64,000 nucleotides of DNA from Ketobacter sp963922875 (GCA_963922875.1 CAWUJH010000003.1:594942-658941); one strand, 5' to 3'; counted from the stretch's first letter, positions 44,054-52,390 are shown. Made by a program: numbers and translations. Notes: generated from the letters alone by a model not told the origin.

Positions 44054-45409
44054 ATGAAGTCCAGTGTAAAACTAATAACCGGTCTGCTGGTGATAATTAT
44101 CAGTTTTCCGACTTTTGCCTCTTGGCCACAGAGAGATAGTGAAGGTAGAGAGTTACCCTCACTTGCGCCGATGCTGGAAGAAGTGAATCCCGCAGTGGTA
44201 AACATCGCAACCTTTGCCACCCGGGAAGAACAAAACCCCCTGTTGAATGACCCTTTCTTTAGACATTTTTTTAATGCGCCACAGCAGCAACGGCGCCAAG
44301 GGCCCACAAGACGTTCGCAAAGTGCTGGCTCGGGAGTAATTATCGATGCAAAAGCTGGCACTGTAATTACCAATTTCCATGTTATTGATGGGGCTGATGA
44401 AATAAAAGTTTCACTGACCGATGGGCGCACCTTTGATGCGAAATTGGTGGGTTCTGATCCAGAAGTGGATATCGCTATATTAGATATTGATGGTGATAAT
44501 TTGCACGCACTCAAGCTTGCTGACTCTGAAAAAGCCCGGGTTGGGGATTTTGTTGTGGCCATAGGTAATCCTTTTGGCCTAGGTCAAACGGTGACAACGG
44601 GCGTAGTCAGTGCCATTGGCCGTTCGGGTTTGGGTATTGAAGGTTATGAAAACTTTATTCAAACCGATGCCTCAATAAATCCTGGCAATTCTGGCGGGGC
44701 CTTGGTTAACCTGGCAGGCGAGCTCGTGGCAATTAACACTGCTATTATCGCACCAGCCGGCGGCAATGTGGGTATCGGATTTGCGATTCCTATTAATATG
44801 GCACGCCATAGCTTAGAGCAGATTATGGAGCATGGTGAAGTTAAGCGAGGCCAGCTGGGTGTGGTTATTCAGGACTTGACGCCTGATCTTGCGGTTGCTT
44901 TTGAACTTGAAAACCAAAATGGCGTGGTGGTTTCAGAAGTACAGAAAGGTTCCCCGGCGGAAGATGCAGGAATAAAGGCCGGTGACGTAATCGTAGAGCT
45001 GGATGGCAAATTAATGGCTACGGCTTCTCAGCTCCGTAACGCAGTTGGGATACGGCGAGTGGGCGACAAAGTCAAAATAAAACTGATTCGCGAAGGTAGC
45101 CAGAAAACACTGACGGTAAAAATTGGCGAGCGTGCTGACGCGGCTCTAGCCTCGACACCCATTAACAAATACCTCGATGGTGCTAGCTTGGCCGACAATA
45201 ATGATCCCAAAGGTGTAGTGGTGGAAGCCATTCGCCGCGGTTCCGCAGCGGAATCCTCAGGTTTACAACCGGGGGATGTCATTGTCAGTGTCAATAGGGC
45301 TAACATTGAAAATCTAAAAGAATTAAAAGCAGCGGTAAAAGCCACGCAGGGTCAGTTATTACTGCGTGTGGTGAGGGGTAATACGGCGTTTTACTTAGTG
45401 CTGCGTTAA
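44054..45409 (+). CDS. mucD: Do-family periplasmic serine endoprotease (MucD/DegP-like)
   Basis: A 451-residue HtrA protease. A signal peptide covers about 1-22, cut after TFA. The trypsin-like domain has the catalytic triad H109 (TNFHVI), D139 (DPEVDIAIL) and S213 (NPGNSGGAL). Two PDZ domains follow (about 255-345 and 365-445, GSPAEDAGIKAGDVIVELDG, GSAAESSGLQPGDVIVSVN). It degrades or refolds misfolded envelope proteins. The mucD name is by resemblance to the Pseudomonas member; degQ is an alternative. It is followed by a perfect hairpin terminator. No algU/rseA genes are in view. Confidence 0.9.
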   Translation: MKSSVKLITGLLVIIISFPTFASWPQRDSEGRELPSLAPMLEEVNPAVVNIATFATREEQNPLLNDPFFRHFFNAPQQQRRQGPTRRSQSAGSGVIIDAKAGTVITNFHVIDGADEIKVSLTDGRTFDAKLVGSDPEVDIAILDIDGDNLHALKLADSEKARVGDFVVAIGNPFGLGQTVTTGVVSAIGRSGLGIEGYENFIQTDASINPGNSGGALVNLAGELVAINTAIIAPAGGNVGIGFAIPINMARHSLEQIMEHGEVKRGQLGVVIQDLTPDLAVAFELENQNGVVVSEVQKGSPAEDAGIKAGDVIVELDGKLMATASQLRNAVGIRRVGDKVKIKLIREGSQKTLTVKIGERADAALASTPINKYLDGASLADNNDPKGVVVEAIRRGSAAESSGLQPGDVIVSVNRANIENLKELKAAVKATQGQLLLRVVRGNTAFYLVLR

Positions 45410-45424
45410 GCCCGTATAGCCATC

Positions 45425-45470
45425 CTTACCATGAAAAAAGGGTCATTTTTGACCCTTTTTTCATGGTAAG
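45425..45470 (+). terminator. Perfect 21-bp hairpin terminator after the Do protease gene
   Basis: The arms CTTACCATGAAAAAAGGGTCA and TGACCCTTTTTTCATGGTAAG pair over all 21 bases around a TTTT loop, 15 bases after the stop. The A and T tracts lie inside the stem, so the structure can act on both strands. Confidence 0.85.
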
Positions 45471-45492
45471 GGGATATCTTTTTCCGATCAAT

Positions 45493-45542
45493 GAAAATGA
45501 CAAACATTTGCATTTGACAAACATTGGCATGTAGCATAATCT
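45493..45542 (+). promoter_or_regulatory. Fur-like box and sigma-70 promoter of bfd
   Basis: GAAAATGACAAACATTTGCAT at 45493-45513 fits the Fur box (GATAATGATAATCATTATC plus AT) at 16 of 21 positions. It abuts a TTGACA -35 (45514-45519) with a CATAAT-like -10 at 45535-45540. The TTGACAAACATT unit is repeated, so a second Fur half-site may overlap the -35. Iron repression of bfd is well known. Confidence 0.55.
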
Positions 45543-45570
45543 TTCATTCATCGGGATGAGGAGCGAATTC

Positions 45571-45747
45571 ATGTATGTATGTGTTTGTAAGGCCGTAACT
45601 GAGAAGCATATTCAGAATGCTATCGCTGAAGGTGTCAGTCACTTTAAAGCGCTGCGCGAGAAAACTGGCGTAGCAACTCAATGCGGTAAATGTAGTGGCG
45701 ATGCTAAGAATTGTTTCCGACAAGTGGTTCCTGCCCCTGTTAGCTAA
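45571..45747 (+). CDS. bfd: Bacterioferritin-associated ferredoxin Bfd
   Basis: A 58-residue [2Fe-2S] protein. The four ligand cysteines are visible: CVC in MYVCVCKAVTE and CGKC in ATQCGKCSGDAKN. It gives electrons to bacterioferritin to release stored iron under iron starvation. ATG 45571 has GATGAGGAG ahead of it. Paired with bfr, 79 bases downstream. Confidence 0.93.
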   Translation: MYVCVCKAVTEKHIQNAIAEGVSHFKALREKTGVATQCGKCSGDAKNCFRQVVPAPVS

Positions 45748-45795
45748 CGAATTAACAAAAATTTTGCAAAGCTGTTAGTGAGAGTATATTTTAAA

Positions 45796-45817
45796 CCTAT
45801 CTTTAAGAAGAGATAGG
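45796..45817 (+). promoter_or_regulatory. Hairpin in the bfr leader next to the ribosome-binding site
   Basis: CCTATCT / AGATAGG pair in a 7-bp stem with an 8-base loop. The 3' arm ends at 45817 and the GTGAGGGG ribosome-binding site starts one base on, so the hairpin could affect access by ribosomes. Confidence 0.35.
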
Positions 45818-45826
45818 TGAGGGGCA

Positions 45827-46297
45827 ATGAAAGGGGATTCTAAGGTAATTGAGTATTTAAACAAAATACTGGGTAATGAGTTAATCGCCATCAATCAATA
45901 TTTTCTTCATGCGAAGATGTATAAGAATTGGGGATTTGAAGAACTGGCCGAGCATGAATATCATGAATCTATTGATGAAATGAAACATGCAGATAAGCTA
46001 ACTGACCGTATTCTAATGTTGGAAGGGTTACCAAATTATCAACACCTGGGCAGATTAAGAATCGGAGAAAATACTCTAGAAATGCTGAAGTGCGATTTGG
46101 CATTGGAAATGGATGCCATACCGGATTTAAAAGAAGGCATTGCTCATTGCGAGATGGTTCAAGATTATGTCAGTCGTGAACTAATGGTTGAAATTCTTGA
46201 ATCTGAAGAAGAGCATGTGGATTGGCTCGAAACGCAATTAGATTTAATCGGCAAAATAGGTATCGAAAATTATCTTCAGTCTAAGATGTCAAGTTAA
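45827..46297 (+). CDS. bfr: Bacterioferritin
   Basis: A 156-residue ferritin-like protein that forms a 24-subunit heme-containing iron store. Di-iron ligands are all present: E18, E51, H54, E94, E127 and H130. The heme ligand M52 lies in DEMKHAD. Closely resembles the E. coli protein in the N-terminal KGDxKVIxYLNK segment. It lies 79 bases after bfd; the 3' end overlaps the convergent DUF4123-like gene by 17 bases. Confidence 0.95.
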   Translation: MKGDSKVIEYLNKILGNELIAINQYFLHAKMYKNWGFEELAEHEYHESIDEMKHADKLTDRILMLEGLPNYQHLGRLRIGENTLEMLKCDLALEMDAIPDLKEGIAHCEMVQDYVSRELMVEILESEEEHVDWLETQLDLIGKIGIENYLQSKMSS

Positions 46298-47180
46298 GCG
46301 GATCGTCTGAAGTAGCCACATTAGCCTGCCACAGAAACTCTCGATCCTTGTTATTAGTGCTGCTCCAAATTACACTCCAGTCCGGATGTTGCCAGAAATG
46401 GTCTCCAAGCTGGAGTTGTAATTTCACAAAGGTAACTAAGCTTCTATCCGTGCTTAGACCCAGTCCACGGGCTCGAGTAATACCTTGGCTAATGTAGTTT
46501 TTCCCATAGGTCGGGTCCAATTTTCCAATCACAGTCGGGAATAAGCTCCACAATTGATCGTGGATATGCTGTGCCAGAATTTGCTCAAAGGTGCTCTGAA
46601 AGACCACAAGATGGTTGCTCTTGATTTGCCATTTTGCTGATTCGGCTAAATTCAAAGATGGTGTCGCTGACTGTACTGTGTGGTGGTGCCATATATTTTC
46701 AATGGCGTCAGGGGTGTAAATGTCTTCTATCGGGTGCAAAAGATGCTGACGCTCCTTCGCTGATAAGAGTGTTAAATATCTGTTTAAAACGAAACCATTC
46801 CAGGCCCTGAACAATACCGTTTTTCCGTTAGGTAATAGTGCAGTAACTAAATTTCTCCAGAAATGCGTTAGCGTATCTAGATCGCAAGCAGAGGTGAACC
46901 ACAAGGTTTCATTCCAGGTAATGACTCCTGACTGGGTTAGAAACAGCACGGACTCCTGTTTTATTTCGGCCAGATAGGGAGAAGCAGGTAAGCAGGCCTC
47001 AAACTCAGTCCCGTGAAAAACCGGTCGATACTCAACGGCAGGGGCTTCACGGAAAAAATCCATTAATACTGATCCACCTGTTCCATCCACCATCACGTAT
47101 AGGCTTTTTGTCTTGGCTTTACAGTGCTGCTGTAAATGCCCACTTAACTGCTTGCTATTGAGTTGGCTTGTTGAATTCAT
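46281..47180 (-). CDS. DUF4123-like protein (type VI secretion adaptor family)
   Basis: A 299-residue protein. The first 180 residues have the DUF4123 pattern: an N-terminal SLYVMVDGTGGSVLMDFFRE strand, FEACLPASPYLAEI, LTHFWRNLVTALLPNGKTVLFRAWNGFVLNRYL and HPIEDIY. DUF4123 proteins usually load an effector on VgrG. Here no VgrG, effector or immunity gene is near; the only partner is the sigma-like gene 9 bases upstream. The C-terminal 110 residues (LDPTYGKNYISQGI) are unassigned but recur in this family. The family call is by pattern only. Confidence 0.6.
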   Translation of the reverse strand: MNSTSQLNSKQLSGHLQQHCKAKTKSLYVMVDGTGGSVLMDFFREAPAVEYRPVFHGTEFEACLPASPYLAEIKQESVLFLTQSGVITWNETLWFTSACDLDTLTHFWRNLVTALLPNGKTVLFRAWNGFVLNRYLTLLSAKERQHLLHPIEDIYTPDAIENIWHHHTVQSATPSLNLAESAKWQIKSNHLVVFQSTFEQILAQHIHDQLWSLFPTVIGKLDPTYGKNYISQGITRARGLGLSTDRSLVTFVKLQLQLGDHFWQHPDWSVIWSSTNNKDREFLWQANVATSDDPLNLTS

Positions 47181-47189
47181 TGTTAGGCT

Positions 47190-47933
47190 CTATCTTCTGT
47201 GCACGCAACTTTCGACATTGCTGTATAGTTCTTGAGGCACGAGTTCCAACATTTTCTTTCGGGCATTGAGGAGCATAATTCGAACATTAGTAACGCTATG
47301 GCCTGTTTGCGCCGCAATTTCATGTGCGTCCAGCCCATCACATACAGCAAACCGGATATGTTTGTATTGCACCGGAGTAAGGAAATCCCTGAGCAGTTCT
47401 ACCATAGTGGATAATCGATTACGTTCTGCTTCTTGTTCCTGATCAAGTTCTTCGTGTAGATGCTCATCGGAACTGGCAGCAAAAAACATTGATTCTCCAT
47501 AGCTATGAGTGAATACATTATTCGACTCAAACCAGCTTTCGTTTACTACATCTTCTTCGGCACTGAATTCGGGCAGTTGGTCCAAATTAATGTAAGAGGG
47601 ATACTCTTTTATAAGTGCATCCACCATGCGGGTAGCAGCGATCATTTTAAGAGTGCCCAGCATAATCTGATTTCTACGTTCGCCTTCAGCAGATAAATTC
47701 TTTTGATGAACGGCCGACATGGGTTTGTGGGATACATCGCAAAACAGGCCAAGTAGACAATCAGTGGCATCGCTGGGAAGGTATTGTAAGCCAACCTTTT
47801 TAATCAAGCTGGCGCAATAGCGGTTAAAATTAGCGGCAATGAAAGTGTATATATCAAGATTTTCCCATTCTGCTGGTGACCAGTCTGCAAGATTTCTATA
47901 GCGATTGTGAGTCAGTGTAGTTGTCGGTGTCAT
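47190..47933 (-). CDS. Sigma-70-like protein (region 4 helix-turn-helix)
   Basis: A 247-residue protein. Residues about 185-240 resemble sigma-70 region 4 (FLTPVQYKHIRFAVCDGL, HEIAAQTGHSVTNVRIMLLN, ARKKMLEL). The front (YTFIAANFNRYCASLIKKVG and AATRMVDALIKEYP) could be a region-2-like helix bundle. An acidic linker (HEELDQEQEAER) separates them. It would be an atypical ECF-like factor or anti-activator. It probably controls itself and the downstream DUF4123-like gene, with which it forms an operon. Confidence 0.55.
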   Translation of the reverse strand: MTPTTTLTHNRYRNLADWSPAEWENLDIYTFIAANFNRYCASLIKKVGLQYLPSDATDCLLGLFCDVSHKPMSAVHQKNLSAEGERRNQIMLGTLKMIAATRMVDALIKEYPSYINLDQLPEFSAEEDVVNESWFESNNVFTHSYGESMFFAASSDEHLHEELDQEQEAERNRLSTMVELLRDFLTPVQYKHIRFAVCDGLDAHEIAAQTGHSVTNVRIMLLNARKKMLELVPQELYSNVESCVHRR

Positions 47934-48313
47934 GATGTTACTCCATTGGTTTGATTTGGGTCGACGTCTGTAGTTTCAGCCCCCGGCTTACATGACGTTG
48001 CCTATATTCCTTGATTTATCCGTCTTACTTGTAACGATGGCTAGACTAGCAATGAGAAATTTGCAAAACAATATGACCACAAGAGTTTGAGCAATTTCGC
48101 ACAAGGGCTGGAGATGATCCTTGATTGGCTGCTTGGTTTATCTTGTGAATATTCACACTTTTTCTATTTTTGGGAATATTCCACTTTTTGGTAGTAGGAA
48201 GTTGTGGTTTAAACGAAGGGCTGTGAATTGGGCGCAGAAACGATAAACGCGCCAAAATAAGCGCGTTTAACAGGTACAAATCGTTGGATGAATCTACCTA
48301 ATCGATAGCATGC
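47934..48313. other. Upstream region of the sigma-like gene
   Basis: 380 bases without a convincing gene. A 77-codon minus-strand open frame at 48046-48279 has no family resemblance and no ribosome-binding site. The stretch contains two related palindromes (see 48145-48182). Confidence 0.5.
48145..48182. promoter_or_regulatory. Two GAATATTC palindromes in tandem
   Basis: GTGAATATTCAC (48145-48156) and GGAATATTCC (48173-48182) are perfect palindromes sharing the GAATATTC core, with centres 27 bases apart. Each is flanked on one side by ACTTTTT. This is the pattern of a pair of operator sites for a dimeric regulator upstream of the sigma-like gene. Confidence 0.4.
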
Positions 48314-48955
48314 TTAGACTACAGGAAATCCCTTTTTCTCAAGCCATTGAATTGCCCGAGAACGGTTTGGCGCTTCGAGTTCCCATGCCATGAATTCACT
48401 GGGGTGTGGATGTTCAGGAGTGCTGGCAATCAATTGGTGACAGCACTCATGATAGATCAGATAGCGGAGCACATATTGCGGTGTGTTTTTATTGGCTAGT
48501 AAAGGATGCAGAGCAATAGTCCGGGTCGCAGGATAGTAACAAGCTGCCGGTACGGCGCTCACCATACCCAAATGTTGATTGTACTCTTTAGCGTATTGTT
48601 GCCACTCCGGTCGGCCCAATTTGCGTAATAAATGACTTATTAGCAATTTGGCTTCAGCATTATCGGCATCCGCACATTCTTTAAGTAGAGGTAACGCGGC
48701 ATCATTTCTTTGCTGAATGATATATTCCTTCGCAGTTTGGAGTTTGGCGGCGAGTTCGCTGTCCTTGACGAACGCGATACTTTTAACCCCAGTGGCGACG
48801 GCCACAGATCCTGTCGGTACCTGCCATACTAATTTCGCCGTAATCCGATTTTTAAAATAGCGTTTGTTGATAGTAAGGAACAGACGTTCCAAATCGTCAT
48901 TGTCTAACCCTTTTTCCTTGACCAATTTCTCCGGCAGTTTAAGCGTCGAGTCCAT
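48314..48955 (-). CDS. SprT-like zinc metallopeptidase domain protein
   Basis: A 213-residue protein. The front resembles the SprT N-terminal segment (ERLFLTINKRYFKNRI). A middle of about 35 helical residues looks like one or two degenerate Sel1/TPR repeats (ALPLLKECADADNAEAKLLIS). The C-terminal part has the zinc motif HECCH at 169-173, then HPHPSEFMAWE, where a further H or E could be the third ligand. ATG 48955 follows AGGA at 7 bases; the TTG at 48973 is less likely. Biological role unknown. Confidence 0.65.
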   Translation of the reverse strand: MDSTLKLPEKLVKEKGLDNDDLERLFLTINKRYFKNRITAKLVWQVPTGSVAVATGVKSIAFVKDSELAAKLQTAKEYIIQQRNDAALPLLKECADADNAEAKLLISHLLRKLGRPEWQQYAKEYNQHLGMVSAVPAACYYPATRTIALHPLLANKNTPQYVLRYLIYHECCHQLIASTPEHPHPSEFMAWELEAPNRSRAIQWLEKKGFPVV

Positions 48956-49050
48956 GGGTGAATCCTGAATCAATGGGTGAGTAGGGGTGGGACGAATTAT
49001 ATAAATATTGTGACAGAATGCGTGTGCGACATCACTGGCAATGGTGTACG

Positions 49051-49851
49051 TTAAGGTTGTTTATCGTCCTTAAGGCTAAGTATTTTGTCAAGTTTGGTTT
49101 CCATTTGCTTCATTTGCTGTTCGAGTTCCATTAGTTTCTTCAGTTCTTGGCGCTCATAGCGAATTTCTTTTTCTCCTTGTCGCGACAAAAGATAAGCTGA
49201 GACATTTGCTGTTATTAAAGACACCATACAAATACCAAGTAAGATTAACAGTGACGCAAAAATTTTTCCTTCGCCGCTGGAAGGTACTATATCACCATAA
49301 CCGACGGTGGTGACCGTTACCCAAGCCCACCAGATTCCATCAGCGGGTGTGTGGATTGCCGGATCAATCCCAGCAATCAAAATACCCCCTCCAGTTATGA
49401 AAACAGCGCTAATTGCCAGGGTTTTGCCCAGTTTATTTTGCGCCAAAACGGCTTTGGCAATTCGAAAATTATGACTAAAGAAGCCGATGAGAAAGAATAA
49501 TCGAATAATGCGCAAAGAGCCGAATTGCTCTTGATCATAGATTAGCGGGAAAGCAAATATGATAATGGCAAGATTTGCCCAATTGCGTAGCAAATGACGA
49601 TATTTATCGTCACACAGCAGGGTTATGACGGTGGTTTCCAGTAGGAAGAAAGACCATATCAGCCAATCACTGATTCGCTGGGTAGTAACATCAAGTCCAT
49701 TGTTGGCCGCAAGGTACCACTCAGCCAATACCCATAAAGAGATTAACAACATGGGGATTTCCAGGCGCCCACCCCAGGTTATAGCGCGCTGGTTTTCGCG
49801 GGGAGCAACCCCGCCAAACCCCATATAAGCATCAATTTTTGACTTTACCAT
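49051..49851 (-). CDS. Voltage-gated-type potassium channel
   Basis: A 266-residue membrane protein with six helices, S1-S6-like. The S4-like segment (LRIIRLFFLIGFFSHNFRIAK) has few basic residues. The pore loop has selectivity filter TVGYGD (VTTVGYGDIVPSSGEG). A C-terminal amphipathic coiled coil (about 225-258, MELEQQMKQMETKLDKIL) should assemble tetramers. Second potassium channel in the window. Overlaps the upstream ygiM-like gene by 7 bases, so they are co-expressed. Confidence 0.85.
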   Translation of the reverse strand: MVKSKIDAYMGFGGVAPRENQRAITWGGRLEIPMLLISLWVLAEWYLAANNGLDVTTQRISDWLIWSFFLLETTVITLLCDDKYRHLLRNWANLAIIIFAFPLIYDQEQFGSLRIIRLFFLIGFFSHNFRIAKAVLAQNKLGKTLAISAVFITGGGILIAGIDPAIHTPADGIWWAWVTVTTVGYGDIVPSSGEGKIFASLLILLGICMVSLITANVSAYLLSRQGEKEIRYERQELKKLMELEQQMKQMETKLDKILSLKDDKQP

Positions 49852-50507
49852 TCACTTCTGCGCTTACGCGCTGAACTTTTTGAAATCATCCACGCAAGCA
49901 GGACTCCCAGTAATACGGCGGCCGCTCCCCACCGAATGCCATCTGAAAAGTTATCTTCATCCAGTCGAACATTTTCGAGTTTAAGCTTTTCGATTTCGAC
50001 TTTTAATAGCTCCGCCTCTTCCTGCAAGGCTCGGTAAGCCGTTTCTGTGGCGATGGCATCTCGGGATATTTTTTGGATTCGGTCGAGCTCTTTTTGAATC
50101 TTTTCAGTGCTGGCGCTGACTTGCCGATGTTCCGACTTGAGCTCACTGTAATTGCTTTCGGTTGAGTTCAGTTGTTTTTTAAGTTCTGCGTTCTCGGTTC
50201 GTAGTGATTGAATTTCTTGTGCTGCTTGCTTTAGTTTGTCCCTAGCGATCGGTTGGTCAGTTGTGTATTGCTCCTGAATCCAACCTTCTTTTCCATCGGC
50301 CCGAACTTTTATCCAATCATCTTGAGTTTTTAACAGTTCTAACTGAGTGCCACTGGATAGAAAGTCGATTATTCGATAACCAAGTGTCGGTCCCGAACGC
50401 ATATCCACACGGAGGGTGTCATGAATATACAGTGTTTTAGAGATGGCAGCTTGAGTAAAAAACAAGCAAATTAATGCTATCACGAATCGTTCGATGATAC
50501 GTTTCAC
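49845..50507 (-). CDS. SH3-domain protein YgiM-like (TIGR04211 type)
   Basis: A 220-residue envelope protein. A signal peptide covers about 1-24. A bacterial SH3 domain covers about 25-83 (DTLRVDMRSGPTLGYRII, WIKVRADGKEGWIQEQYT), followed by a long coiled coil (about 90-185) and one C-terminal membrane helix (about 196-212) ending in a basic tail. The same architecture is seen in E. coli YgiM. Function not firmly established. Confidence 0.8.
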   Translation of the reverse strand: MKRIIERFVIALICLFFTQAAISKTLYIHDTLRVDMRSGPTLGYRIIDFLSSGTQLELLKTQDDWIKVRADGKEGWIQEQYTTDQPIARDKLKQAAQEIQSLRTENAELKKQLNSTESNYSELKSEHRQVSASTEKIQKELDRIQKISRDAIATETAYRALQEEAELLKVEIEKLKLENVRLDEDNFSDGIRWGAAAVLLGVLLAWMISKSSARKRRSEW

Positions 50508-50540
50508 AGTGTTCCCCCTTTATGTAATTACCTTTGTTTA

Positions 50541-50840
50541 TTAGGGTAGTACCTTTTTGTAAGGTTTCACGGTGACTTTTGAATAAACTCCTTCCACCAC
50601 GTATGGGTCGGCATCCGCCCAGGCTTGGGCATTTGCTAAATCATCAAATTCAGCAATGATCAGGCTACCGGTAAAACCTGCTTCTGCGGGGTCTTCTGCA
50701 TCAATCGCTGGAAAAGGGCCAGCCACTAGTAAGCGGCCTTCGGATTTTAATGCTTCCAGTCGTGCTAAGTGGCTTGGGCGAGCTTTTTTTCTTTGCGGTA
50801 GGCTATTGGGAACATCTTCACTGATAACGGCGTAGTACAC
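50541..50840 (-). CDS. yciI: YciI-like protein
   Basis: A 99-residue dimeric alpha/beta-barrel protein. The conserved His in RPSHLARLEAL and Asp in ADADPYVVEGVY form the putative active site of the family; chemistry unknown. The start is directly after the yciB stop, and the pair is conserved in Gammaproteobacteria. Confidence 0.88.
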   Translation of the reverse strand: MYYAVISEDVPNSLPQRKKARPSHLARLEALKSEGRLLVAGPFPAIDAEDPAEAGFTGSLIIAEFDDLANAQAWADADPYVVEGVYSKVTVKPYKKVLP

Positions 50841-51419
50841 TTAAGGAGACTCCTGCTTGTCTTCTTCTATTTCACTGATAAAACGGGACAGATAAACAAA
50901 TTGACTGACGAAAAAACCAATATTGATGGCTGTAAAACCAATTAGCTTAAAGGTTACCCAGGTTTCTTCATCGTAATTGAACGCAACATACAGGTTTATG
51001 ACTCCCAGTAATACAAAATAAACTGCCCAAATTACACATAGCAGAGGCCATTTAGAAGGGGGGAGTTCAAGTTTTAAATGGGGTGCCTGGGTCAGAAAAG
51101 CTTCTATGGCTTTACGGACTAGATTTTTGCCCATTAAAAGGCTCACAATGAAAGCAGCAGAGATGCACCAGTTAATGATAGTGGGCTTCCATATGATATA
51201 GATTGGGTCGTCGAGAAAAATGGTCAAACCACCCATGATTAGTACCACTACCAGGGTACCCAGATGCATTTTTTCCACCGTTCTTTTCCACAGCCAGAAA
51301 ACGGCGATCTGCACGACACTGGCCGCCACTAATATTTTTGTGGCAAGGATCATGTCCTTGCTAGTGAAATAGGCAATGACGAACATTAAAACTGGAAAGA
51401 AATCGACGAACTGTTTCAT
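50841..51419 (-). CDS. yciB: Inner membrane septation protein YciB (IspZ)
   Basis: A 192-residue membrane protein with five to six helices. Family motifs are visible: FVDFFPVLMFVIAYF at the front, ILMGGLTIFLDDPIYIIWKPTI in the middle and the late WVTFKLIGFTAINIGFFVSQ. YciB is involved in envelope integrity and septation. Transcribed away from rnm; the shared gap of about 95 bases must hold both promoters. Confidence 0.92.
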   Translation of the reverse strand: MKQFVDFFPVLMFVIAYFTSKDMILATKILVAASVVQIAVFWLWKRTVEKMHLGTLVVVLIMGGLTIFLDDPIYIIWKPTIINWCISAAFIVSLLMGKNLVRKAIEAFLTQAPHLKLELPPSKWPLLCVIWAVYFVLLGVINLYVAFNYDEETWVTFKLIGFTAINIGFFVSQFVYLSRFISEIEEDKQESP

Positions 51420-51515
51420 TACTATTTAATCGTATCCTGAGAATTGCGGGTTAATGATAGAATATTTGATCAATCGAAGCACCTATCAAACCATTTAAAT
51501 CCAGAGAGAGTTCAA

Positions 51516-52376
51516 ATGACACTAACGGGCATGGCCCCCACCGCCATGGATTTCCATTTGCACAGCACAGCCTCCGATGGAGAACTGTCTCCAGCTGATC
51601 TGGTGGAGCAGGCTTATGCCGCTGGCGTACGGTGCATGGCGTTAACAGATCACGATACCTTTGCCGGCTTAGCCGCAGCGCAAGCACGTTCTAATGTCTT
51701 GGGTATGACTTTGATCTCCGGCGTTGAAATATCAGCCCGCTGGCGGGAAATGGACGTTCATATAGTAGGTTTGGGCGTATTAACCCAAGGTTTGTTAGAG
51801 CAGAAATTAAATACTCAATGGCAACTTCGGCAGCAACGAGCTTGGAGTATTGCCAGGAAATTAGCAAAATTAGGCTATGAAGGTTGTTATGAAGAGGCGC
51901 AGGAATTAGTACCTCAAGGTATTCCTGCAAGACCACATTTTGCGGAAATTTTAGTGCGTCGCGGGGCTTGTCGTGATAAAAAGCATGCCTTTCAACGCCT
52001 ATTGGCCGTGGCCAAGCCTGCCTATGTCAAAACTGAATGGCCGCAAATGGCAGAAGTGATTCAGTGGATTCGGGGTGCTGAAGGGGTTGCCGTTTTGGCC
52101 CATCCTGGCCGTTATAAACTCACGCGGACAAAATTAAACCAATTAGTGCGCGAGTTTGCCGAACAGGAGGGGCACGCCATGGAAGTGGTGACAGCCACTC
52201 AAAACCCGGATCAAATCAGGCAAATGGCTAATTTGGCTATCAAATATGGGCTCTATGCCTCCCGTGGCACCGATTATCATGGACCTTCAATGCGTTGGAT
52301 TCGTCTGGGCTGGCTGCCTGTTATGCCTGCTGAGTGCCTTACAGTCGAGTCTTTGCTTAGCATTCCTTCAATTTAG
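51516..52376 (+). CDS. rnm: PHP-domain 5'-3' exonuclease (RNase AM, YciV/TrpH)
   Basis: A 286-residue PHP-family phosphoesterase. Metal-binding motifs in order: DFHLHSTASDG, ALTDHDTFAGL, GVEISARW, VLAHPGRYK and SRGTDYHGPS. The E. coli protein removes 5' nucleotides from RNA and 3',5'-bisphosphates. ATG 51516 follows AGAGAG; the longer frame from 51444 is unlikely since ATG 51516 lies at the family start. It begins the rnm-yciO pair. Confidence 0.9.
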   Translation: MTLTGMAPTAMDFHLHSTASDGELSPADLVEQAYAAGVRCMALTDHDTFAGLAAAQARSNVLGMTLISGVEISARWREMDVHIVGLGVLTQGLLEQKLNTQWQLRQQRAWSIARKLAKLGYEGCYEEAQELVPQGIPARPHFAEILVRRGACRDKKHAFQRLLAVAKPAYVKTEWPQMAEVIQWIRGAEGVAVLAHPGRYKLTRTKLNQLVREFAEQEGHAMEVVTATQNPDQIRQMANLAIKYGLYASRGTDYHGPSMRWIRLGWLPVMPAECLTVESLLSIPSI

Positions 52377-52390
52377 GTAGTAGTTAAAAA

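Noticed and set aside
45485..45530. Repeat units TGACAAACATT as a CRISPR or mobile repeat
   Set aside because: Only two units, short, and better explained as overlapping Fur sites and a promoter.
46281..47933. Part of a type VI secretion locus
   Set aside because: No vgrG, hcp, tss or effector/immunity gene is in the neighbourhood, so only the DUF4123-like call is kept.
48046..48279. 77-codon minus-strand open frame
   Set aside because: No ribosome-binding site, no family resemblance, odd composition; it also spans the paired palindromes.
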